From Blastocatellia bacterium (GTDB lineage: Bacteria > Acidobacteriota > Blastocatellia > Pyrinomonadales > Pyrinomonadaceae), in the NCBI GenBank assembly GCA_013695495.1, contig JACDAK010000150.1, positions 1-5,144 on the forward strand: a stretch of DNA of 5,144 bases. The letters run 5' to 3'. The notes below the pieces were generated by a model. The model was not told the origin of the DNA, searched no databases, and was given only the letters and a program-made list of their open reading frames with translations. The translations under genes were made by a program, and so were the position numbers. Positions 1 to 5,144 of this stretch are shown here, one piece after another. The first letter of the stretch is position 1, and each line of letters begins with the position of its first letter.

Positions 1-2
1 CG

Positions 3-722
3 TATCGGGGCATTTCGTCACTAAGCATAGAATTTCTGATCGACACACCCAAACCGGTGGGTGAAGGCGGCGGGATCGGCAACGCTATTGTAGGCTCTGC
101 CATGATGACGCTTCTCGCGTCGCTGATCGGCTTGCCAGTCGGTATTGCCGCGGGGGTGTATCTGGCTGAGTACGGCAAGCATTGGTACGGAAATGTGATC
201 CGGTTCGTGGCAGATACCCTAATCGGGATACCGTCGATAATAATAGGGATCTTCATTTTTTCGATGGTGGTTATTCCGATGGGCCGCCAGTCAGGATTTG
301 CCGGCGGGTTGGCACTGGCTATAATAATGATCCCCATCGTAGCACGAACGACGGAAGAAATGATCAAACTTGTGCCAAACTCGATGCGTGAGGGTGCATT
401 GGCTCTAGGTGCTCCTCAGTGGCGGGTCTCGTGGGATATAGTGCTGCCGGCTGCGGCCTCCGGCATTGCGACGGGTGCGATGCTTGCGATAGCGCGGATC
501 ACAGGCGAAACGGCGCCGCTGCTGTTTACGGCACTTAACAGCCGCTTTTATAATTTTTATTACGATCAGCCCATGTCGTCGCTTACTGTGCAGATCTATA
601 ACTACGCGACGGGGCCATTTGATATTGAACACGCGATGGCTTGGGCGGCTACGCTGCTTCTAGTGGGATTGATATTGACGATCAATATTGCGGTCAGGTT
701 TTTAACGAGGAAAAAGTACTAA
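3..722 (+). CDS. pstA: Phosphate ABC transporter permease PstA, 5'-truncated by window edge
   Basis: PstA is one of the two inner-membrane permease subunits of the high-affinity phosphate importer PstSCAB. The frame is open from the first bases of the window, and the codons before GTG 57 (YRGISSLSIEFLIDTPKPVG) read as normal PstA sequence. GTG 57 is therefore internal, and the true start lies to the left. The visible 239 residues compare with about 280-300 in the family (296 in E. coli), so some 45-60 residues are missing. About five hydrophobic segments are visible, near visible residues 28-54, 70-92, 99-114, 150-176 and 211-234. The cytoplasmic EAA loop that contacts the ATPase is clear (EGALALG...DIVLP, bases 390 to about 450), followed by the GETAPLLFTA stretch typical of PstA. 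The protein ends in a basic RKKY tail. pstB follows after 18 bases. Identification is very secure. Confidence 0.96.
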   Translation, partial: YRGISSLSIEFLIDTPKPVGEGGGIGNAIVGSAMMTLLASLIGLPVGIAAGVYLAEYGKHWYGNVIRFVADTLIGIPSIIIGIFIFSMVVIPMGRQSGFAGGLALAIIMIPIVARTTEEMIKLVPNSMREGALALGAPQWRVSWDIVLPAAASGIATGAMLAIARITGETAPLLFTALNSRFYNFYYDQPMSSLTVQIYNYATGPFDIEHAMAWAATLLLVGLILTINIAVRFLTRKKY

Positions 723-740
723 GGTAGCGAACCAAAGTAG

Positions 741-1499
741 ATGGCAGATAAGATCAGCATTTCCAATCTCAATTTCTTCTATGGAAAGGACCAGGCGCTT
801 TATGACATCACGCTTGGAATTCCGGAGCGTGAGATCGTTGCGTTCATCGGCCCGTCAGGCTGCGGAAAATCCACCTTTATTCGGACCCTCAACCGCATGA
901 ATGACACGATACCGATAGCTTCGGTCAAGGGAGAGGTCATCATCGACGGCGAAGATATCTATTCACCGGGAACTGACGTCGTGGCACTTCGGCGCAAGGT
1001 CGGTATGGTGTTTCAGAAATCAAACCCGTTTCCGAAATCCATATTCGAGAACGTGGCCTACGGTATAAGGATCAACGGAATTCACACTTCTAAGTCCGAT
1101 CTCAACGACCGGGTGGAGAAGGCGTTGAGGGATTCGGCGCTTTGGGAAGAAGTAAAGGACCGCCTCTCCACATCAGCTTTTGGCTTGTCAGGCGGCCAGC
1201 AGCAGCGGTTGTGTATCGCCCGTGCCCTAGCGGTGGAGCCAGAGGTGATCTTGATGGACGAACCTGCTTCGGCTCTTGACCCGATAGCTACTCAGAAAAT
1301 CGAAGAACTCGTCGTTCAGTTGAAAAGCGAATACACGATCGTGATAGTTACGCATAACATGCAGCAGGCGGCCCGGGTTTCTGACCGCACAGCATTTTTT
1401 ATGCTCGGTAAATTGGTCGAGTATAATAAGACCCAGAAGATGTTCACGAATCCGGAAGAGAAATTGACGGAGGACTACATCACGGGCCGGTTTGGATAA
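741..1499 (+). CDS. pstB: Phosphate ABC transporter ATP-binding protein PstB
   Basis: PstB is the cytoplasmic ATPase that powers phosphate import through PstC/PstA. At 252 residues it is full length for the family. All nucleotide-binding elements are intact: Walker A GPSGCGKST (37-45), Q-loop Q92 in VFQKSNPFP, signature LSGGQQQR (149-156), Walker B VILMDEP with catalytic E174, D-loop SALD (177-180) and switch histidine H205. The phrases GPSGCGKSTFIRTLNRMND and FPKSIFENVAYG are hallmarks of PstB rather than other importer ATPases. The start at ATG 741 gives the usual N-terminus, ending just before the KISISNLNFFYG strand. There is no strong Shine-Dalgarno, only AAAG at 734-737, so translation may depend on coupling to pstA 18 bases upstream. 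It forms an operon with pstA and phoU. Confidence 0.98.
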   Translation: MADKISISNLNFFYGKDQALYDITLGIPEREIVAFIGPSGCGKSTFIRTLNRMNDTIPIASVKGEVIIDGEDIYSPGTDVVALRRKVGMVFQKSNPFPKSIFENVAYGIRINGIHTSKSDLNDRVEKALRDSALWEEVKDRLSTSAFGLSGGQQQRLCIARALAVEPEVILMDEPASALDPIATQKIEELVVQLKSEYTIVIVTHNMQQAARVSDRTAFFMLGKLVEYNKTQKMFTNPEEKLTEDYITGRFG

Positions 1500-1536
1500 A
1501 ATCTAGCTGATTTGAGGGTGTGATATCTTAATAAAG

Positions 1537-2199
1537 ATGGATAACAGAATTATTGACCAGCAATTGGACCAGCTTCGGGACAAGATCCTTTTGCTTGGGG
1601 GCGCGACCGAGGCCGCAGTGCATCGCGCTATGCAGGCACTCGTTGAACGCGACAGCGAACTTGCTCAGAAAGTGCTCGAGGAGGACAAGATCATCGATCA
1701 AATGGAGCTTGAGATCGATCGAATGAGCATAGAGATTCTCGCTCTGCAGCAGCCGGCCGCGCATGATCTTAGGTTTGTGATATCGGTCGCAAAGATCACG
1801 CCGATCCTCGAACGGATCGCAGATCACGCTGGCAGTATTGCCGACTCTGCGATCGTTCTCAATAATGAGCCGCAGCTAAAGAATTACGTAGATTTTCCGA
1901 TAATGGCTCAGACCGCGGCGGAAATGCTTCGTGCCGCTCTTGATGCGTTTACCTCGGAAGATTCGCAAGCCTCGCGTGATATCATCCGACGCGACAAAGA
2001 GATCGATGAAGCTTATAAGCGTGTCTTTAATGAGCTTTTGGAGATGATGATCGACAATCCTTCGGCAACGACCGGAGCCGCGCACTTGATCTTTATTGCA
2101 AAACACCTCGAACGCATCGGCGATTACGTGAAGGACATTTGCGAACTGAACGTATATCTCACCGAAGCCGCATTTATCAAGCACAAGAAACTCGCCTAG
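1537..2199 (+). CDS. phoU: Phosphate signalling/transport regulator PhoU
   Basis: PhoU is a cytoplasmic, all-helical protein that links the Pst transporter to the PhoR-type sensor kinase and restrains phosphate uptake when phosphate is plentiful. The 220 residues match the usual length and show the two-fold repeat of three-helix bundles. The paired metal-site motifs are present in each half: ERIAD (92-96) and ERIGD (192-196), supported by DKIID (50-54) and DKEID (153-157). In the first half the usual GDYA-type sequence reads ADHAGSIAD, a mild variation. The start at ATG 1537 is forced, because an in-frame TGA sits at 1513-1515 with no ATG, GTG or TTG start between. The GAGG at 1514-1517 lies about 19 bases upstream, farther than ideal. 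The gene is 37 bases after pstB, the normal pst-phoU order. No phoR/phoB pair is visible here. Confidence 0.96.
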   Translation: MDNRIIDQQLDQLRDKILLLGGATEAAVHRAMQALVERDSELAQKVLEEDKIIDQMELEIDRMSIEILALQQPAAHDLRFVISVAKITPILERIADHAGSIADSAIVLNNEPQLKNYVDFPIMAQTAAEMLRAALDAFTSEDSQASRDIIRRDKEIDEAYKRVFNELLEMMIDNPSATTGAAHLIFIAKHLERIGDYVKDICELNVYLTEAAFIKHKKLA

Positions 2200-2243
2200 C
2201 CGGAACTTGCGAAAACCGTGGCGGAGTGACATTCTTCCATTTT

Positions 2244-2248
2244 GGAGG
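2244..2248 (+). promoter_or_regulatory. Ribosome binding site deciding the nadA start
   Basis: A GGAGG core lies five bases before ATG 2254, an ideal Shine-Dalgarno position. It overlaps the alternative in-frame TTG at 2242-2244, which makes TTG an unlikely start. The adjacent ATG at 2249 is out of frame with nadA. Confidence 0.85.
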
Positions 2249-2253
2249 ATGAA

Positions 2254-3366
2254 ATGACCGCAGTAGTTGAAGCGGTAAGGCCGCTCGAAGATTATCTGGC
2301 AATGCCCGCGGAATATGTCGCGGAGTCGATCGCGGCCGCGCGTGAGGCGCTCGGAAGGCGCGTTGTGATCCTCGGCCACCACTATCAGCGCGATGACGTT
2401 ATTCGTCATGCTGACCTTCAGGGCGACTCTTATCAGCTATCGGTTATGGCGTCGCAAACGGACGCGGAAGTCATCGTGTTCTGCGGCGTCCACTTCATGG
2501 CGGAATCCGCCGACATTCTCGGCAACGAATCGCAGCGCGTGATCCTGCCCGATCTCGGCGCAGGCTGTTCGATGGCCGACATGGCGTCGATCGATCAGGT
2601 CGAAGATGCATGGGAACAACTCGCCGAGATCGGCGTGCTTGATTCCAAAGTGGCACCGATCACGTACATGAACTCGTCTGCGGCGATAAAGGCTTTTTGC
2701 GGCCGGCATGAGGGTGTGGTTTGCACCTCGTCAAACGCAGTTCCGCTCTTTGACGCGTACTTGAAGGCTTACGACAAGATGTTCTTTTTTCCTGACCAGC
2801 ACTTGGGACGGAACACTGGGGCGAAATTCGGTATTCCGCTCGATAAGATGGTCGTGTGGAATCCGCACGAGGAGCTGGGCGGCAACACCGCTGAAGAGCT
2901 GCTCGCAGCCAAACTGATCCTGTGGCGAGGTCACTGTTCGGTTCACGGAAGGTTTAAGGACTGGCACGTTGATAAGATCCGCGAAAAGGTCCCGGGTGTG
3001 CAGGTTATTGTTCATCCCGAATGCACGTATGAGGTGGTGGAGAAGAGCGACCTGAACGGCTCGACATCCTTTATTATCAAAACAGTCGAAGAAGCGCCGC
3101 CCGGTTCAAAATGGGCGGTCGGCACTGAGGTAAATCTCGTTAATCGCCTGGCTGATCGATTCCCGGAAAAGGAGATTCACCTGCTGGCGCCCGACCTGTG
3201 CATGTGTGCAACGATGTACCGGATCGCTCCGCAGAACCTCGCATGGGTGCTCGACAATCTGACTGAAGGTGTGGTCGTCAATGAGATCAGGGTCAATGAC
3301 GAGACAAAGCATTATGCGAGCATCGCTCTAGAGCGGATGATCGGCATGACGGAAAAGGCCGGTTAG
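2254..3366 (+). CDS. nadA: Quinolinate synthase NadA
   Basis: NadA condenses iminoaspartate with dihydroxyacetone phosphate to make quinolinate, the precursor of NAD, using a [4Fe-4S] cluster with one open iron site. From ATG 2254 it has 370 residues, close to the Bacillus-type long form (about 368) rather than the shorter enzymes of Thermotoga or Pyrococcus. The three cluster cysteines are C105 (GAGCSMAD), C228 (RGHCSVHGRF) and C318 (LCMCATMYRI). Substrate-site motifs are visible as GHHYQR (41-46), MNSSAA, CTSSNA, HPEC (254-257), GSTSF (269-273) and GTE (290-292). C316, two residues before C318, matches the CPC arrangement of Bacillus-type enzymes. An upstream in-frame TTG (2242) would add four residues but is embedded in the ribosome binding site. 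nadB and nadC are not in the window. It lies 54 bases after phoU and abuts a ferredoxin gene. No NAD-related operator was recognised upstream. Confidence 0.98.
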   Translation: MTAVVEAVRPLEDYLAMPAEYVAESIAAAREALGRRVVILGHHYQRDDVIRHADLQGDSYQLSVMASQTDAEVIVFCGVHFMAESADILGNESQRVILPDLGAGCSMADMASIDQVEDAWEQLAEIGVLDSKVAPITYMNSSAAIKAFCGRHEGVVCTSSNAVPLFDAYLKAYDKMFFFPDQHLGRNTGAKFGIPLDKMVVWNPHEELGGNTAEELLAAKLILWRGHCSVHGRFKDWHVDKIREKVPGVQVIVHPECTYEVVEKSDLNGSTSFIIKTVEEAPPGSKWAVGTEVNLVNRLADRFPEKEIHLLAPDLCMCATMYRIAPQNLAWVLDNLTEGVVVNEIRVNDETKHYASIALERMIGMTEKAG

Positions 3367-3612
3367 ATGGCTGAGATCAAAGACCGGCTTCCTGACAATA
3401 CGGCCGGCCGATACTACGTTGACCGTTCATGCATCGACTGTGATGTGTGCCGTGATACCGCTCCTGCAAACTTTACCCGCAACGACGAGAACGGATACTC
3501 GTTCGTTTACCGCCAACCTCAAACTGCCGACGAAAAGCTACTCTGCGACGAAGCTTTGATGGCTTGCCCGGTCGAGGCCATCGGCGATGATTCAGCTTCG
3601 AAATCTGAGTAG
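3367..3612 (+). CDS. Small [4Fe-4S] ferredoxin-like protein
   Basis: This predicted cytoplasmic protein of 81 residues should carry one [4Fe-4S] cluster and act as an electron carrier or cluster-handling partner. The ligand pattern is C22-x2-C25-x2-C28 (CIDCDVC) with the fourth ligand C67 in a CPVEAIG motif, which is classical for single-cluster ferredoxins. A fifth cysteine, C60, sits seven residues before C67 and could form a disulfide or serve as an alternative ligand. The N-terminus (PDNTAGRYYVD) leads straight into the cluster loop, and the C-terminus is short and acidic/polar. The ATG immediately follows the nadA TAG with no gap. AAGG at 3355-3358 inside nadA gives an eight-base Shine-Dalgarno spacing, so translation is probably coupled to nadA. 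The family looks familiar as a conserved small ferredoxin, but its specific partner is unknown to me. Confidence 0.9.
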   Translation: MAEIKDRLPDNTAGRYYVDRSCIDCDVCRDTAPANFTRNDENGYSFVYRQPQTADEKLLCDEALMACPVEAIGDDSASKSE

Positions 3613-3702
3613 CATCGAAAACCCATCCGATCACATCTGATGATGGCAACGTTCCTATTACAGAATGCCGGCTGCATCCGGCTGATTCAAAAAACGGACT
3701 CT

Positions 3703-3709
3703 GGTGGAG
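3703..3709 (+). promoter_or_regulatory. Ribosome binding site for the secreted YbaY-domain gene
   Basis: GGTGGAG, with a GGAG core at 3706-3709, ends seven bases before ATG 3717. The spacing is good and supports that ATG as the true start, in agreement with the signal peptide that begins there. Confidence 0.75.
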
Positions 3710-3716
3710 AATCAAC

Positions 3717-5144
3717 ATGAAGAACAAACTTATTATGGTCGCGGCATTTATGATGCTCGCGGCTTCGACTGGCGCAGCTCAAACCTTGTGGCTTGACCGG
3801 CCTCTAACAACTAACTGGAATAGCACGAATGGCGTCGTGCCTCAGCCCCCAAAGGTTGCTCCGGGGTCGGCGCCGGAAACCCCGGCGTGCCGTGAGACCG
3901 TGCGAACACCTGTTTCACTCGGCGAAAGAGCATTAACACGTGTCGGATGGTTCCTTTTCGGACCGAGCTTAAACTACGGAAGTATCTCGATCGTCACGGC
4001 AATGGCCAGTGTAGACGGAATGTGCCGCCCTAATCAATATAACGGTTTTGTCTTCATCAACAATCGCTACGCGGGTATGTTGGCACCGACTCACTCGACC
4101 GCACGCTCTGATGGTTCGATGGGGAAAATCAACCTTTACACTCCCAAAGATCTGAATGTTGAATTCTTGCGATACGGACCTGACGATGCGCTTTGCTGCC
4201 CGTCGCAAACAAGCCTGGTCTCGTACGAATTCACAACCGGGGCCACTGCGGTAGTTCGCGCGGCTGATGTTTCTACGGCCGCGACTTGCAGGGACCAGGT
4301 TGAAACTCAGGACAACGTTATTTCTGGCACCGTGACCTATCGGCCCCGGATGGCACTTCCGTCGTCGGCAACACTTGTGGTCCGACTTGTTGATGTTTCG
4401 CGGCAGGATGTATCGGCACCGGTCATCGCCGAACAGCGTATCGAGACGGGTGGCGCGCAGATACCCTTTTCATTCGACCTAACATACGACCGCAGCCGTA
4501 TTCAGGAAAGAAATCGTTACGCAATTCGTGCGGAGATCCTGGACGGTGGCCGTCTTCTGTATACAACCGATGTCGTCCGACCGGTGTTAACACAGGGAAA
4601 TCCGAGGGTTGTGGACCTCGAACTCGTCCGGGTGGGAACCGGTACAGGCACAGGTCCAGGGATTCCCAGCGGCAGGGTAATACGGGGTACGGTGACATAC
4701 CTACAGCGGATCGCTCTCGGCCCGAACTCACAGATATCCGTAAGGCTCGTCGATTCAGCAAATCCGCAGGGCGATGCGATCGCAGAAGAGACGATCATCG
4801 TAACAAACCGGCAAGTGCCGATTTCATTCGAGTTGAATTACAACCCGCGCGATATTGATCGGCAGCGGAACTACGAACTATGGGCTGAGATCCGCACGGA
4901 CGGCCAACTTCGTTTCCAGTCTGAACAGGGGCAGGCCGTAAACCTTCGTGGCGCAGCGGCTCCTTCCAATGTTGAACTTCGGGTCGCGCCGGCGTCAGAT
5001 GAACCGGAAGCGATAACAGGTCAGACGCTGAGTCTTTCCAAATTCGGCACCGGCTCTTTAAGGATCGGCGATCGGGGGAACGAGCTAATTGTCCGCGGCA
5101 ATGTGGTTGTGCGGGCGGACGGTTCGGCGGAGGTGACGGTGAAC
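3717..5144 (+). CDS. Secreted protein with LppP/LprE-like region and two YbaY/YscW-like domains, 3'-truncated by window edge
   Basis: The frame from ATG 3717 has no stop through the last base: 476 codons are visible and the C-terminus lies outside. Residues 1-21 form a Sec signal peptide (basic KNK, hydrophobic LIMVAAFMMLAAS, cleavage near GAA-Q). No cysteine follows, so this is a soluble exported protein, not a lipoprotein. Residues about 58-180 resemble the LppP/LprE lipoprotein family: a strand-rich GFVFINNRYAG segment, then RYGPDD and CCPS (C160-C163). Cysteines C58, C103 and C191 could form disulfides. Residues about 199-306 and 320-424 are two related YbaY/YscW-like beta domains (ISGTVTY / IRGTVTY, VRLVD in both, P-F/I-SF-x-L-x-Y, AEI). 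A GTGTGTGPG linker (307-315) joins them. Residues 425-476 begin another Gly-rich, strand-like segment. The function is unknown; an envelope-associated role is inferred from secretion. Family assignments rest on motif recognition only. Confidence 0.85.
   Translation, partial: MKNKLIMVAAFMMLAASTGAAQTLWLDRPLTTNWNSTNGVVPQPPKVAPGSAPETPACRETVRTPVSLGERALTRVGWFLFGPSLNYGSISIVTAMASVDGMCRPNQYNGFVFINNRYAGMLAPTHSTARSDGSMGKINLYTPKDLNVEFLRYGPDDALCCPSQTSLVSYEFTTGATAVVRAADVSTAATCRDQVETQDNVISGTVTYRPRMALPSSATLVVRLVDVSRQDVSAPVIAEQRIETGGAQIPFSFDLTYDRSRIQERNRYAIRAEILDGGRLLYTTDVVRPVLTQGNPRVVDLELVRVGTGTGTGPGIPSGRVIRGTVTYLQRIALGPNSQISVRLVDSANPQGDAIAEETIIVTNRQVPISFELNYNPRDIDRQRNYELWAEIRTDGQLRFQSEQGQAVNLRGAAAPSNVELRVAPASDEPEAITGQTLSLSKFGTGSLRIGDRGNELIVRGNVVVRADGSAEVTVN
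4311..4994 (+). repeat. Tandem duplication of a YbaY/YscW-like domain within the secreted protein
   Basis: Two protein-level repeats, bases about 4311-4634 and 4674-4988, share the order GTVTY, R-x-AL, VRLVD, AE-x-x-I, QIP/QVP-x-SF-x-L-x-Y, then I-x(4-6)-Y and AEI-x-x-DG. They are diverged (only motif positions are kept), so the duplication is old and is not a DNA repeat. The copies are separated by a Gly/Thr-rich spacer, bases 4635-4661. In enterobacterial YbaY and in type III secretion YscW the domain occurs once in a small lipoprotein, so a tandem arrangement in a longer protein is less usual. Confidence 0.75.

Noticed and set aside
57..59. GTG at 57 as the start of pstA
   Set aside because: The frame stays open upstream to the window edge and the upstream codons encode PstA-like sequence, so the gene is truncated and this GTG is internal.
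1876..2409. Minus-strand open frame spanning phoU and the start of nadA
   Set aside because: It crosses two well-identified genes, its protein has no recognisable domain, and it is best explained as a shadow of coding bias.
3623..3646. Inverted repeat CCATC...GATGG in the 3613-3716 gap
   Set aside because: A five-base stem with a 14-base loop is expected by chance and has no U-tract or known operator match.
3667..3682. Hairpin GCCGG-CTGCAT-CCGGC as a terminator after the ferredoxin gene
   Set aside because: The stem is only five base pairs and is followed by an A-run rather than a T-run on the + strand, so it does not fit an intrinsic terminator in this direction.
3613..3716. Promoter for the secreted-protein gene
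   Set aside because: No convincing paired -35/-10 elements were found by eye. A promoter is likely if the gene is separately transcribed, but I cannot place it.
3473..3727. Minus-strand open frame across the ferredoxin end and the following gap
   Set aside because: It overlaps the real ferredoxin gene and the RBS and start of the next gene, and has no motif support.
3969..4798. Minus-strand open frames (3969-4208, 4423-4761, 4517-4798)
   Set aside because: They lie opposite the long secreted-protein gene, overlap one another, have Arg/Pro/Ser-rich compositions with no motifs, and no convincing ribosome binding sites were seen.

Overview
The window is chromosomal bacterial DNA, read entirely from the + strand, with tightly packed genes. 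It holds six protein-coding genes; the first and last are cut by the window edges. No RNA genes, mobile elements, CRISPR arrays or origins are visible. The organism is probably a Gram-negative environmental bacterium with moderate GC. I tentatively suggest Acidobacteriota (Blastocatellia-like), because of the Bacillus-type long NadA, the small RYYVD...CIDCDVC ferredoxin, and a secreted YbaY-domain protein. This lineage guess is an inference from protein style and was not tested by any search.

Region 1 (1-2199) is the distal part of a phosphate-specific transport operon in the order pstA (5' end missing), pstB, phoU. PstA is an inner-membrane permease subunit, PstB is the ATPase that drives it, and PhoU couples the transporter to phosphate signalling. 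pstC and pstS would be expected to the left, outside the window. Gaps between these genes are 18 and 37 bases, so cotranscription is likely.

Region 2 (2254-3612) holds nadA (quinolinate synthase, an oxygen-sensitive [4Fe-4S] enzyme of de novo NAD synthesis) and a small ferredoxin-like gene. The ferredoxin ATG directly follows the nadA stop codon (TAGATG), which points to translational coupling of an Fe-S enzyme with an Fe-S protein. The nadA start is best placed at ATG 2254, since the upstream in-frame TTG at 2242 overlaps the ribosome binding site.

Region 3 (3613-5144) has a 104-base gap without a convincing terminator or promoter, then a long reading frame from ATG 3717 that stays open to the right edge (476 codons). 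It encodes a secreted protein with a signal peptide, an N-terminal region resembling the LppP/LprE lipoprotein family (CCPS motif), two tandem YbaY/YscW-like beta domains joined by a Gly/Thr linker, and the start of a further Gly-rich segment. Shorter minus-strand frames in this region are shadows of this gene. It is the least ordinary part of the window. I see no evidence for a complete new system, only an unusual domain combination and a suggestive nadA-ferredoxin pairing.
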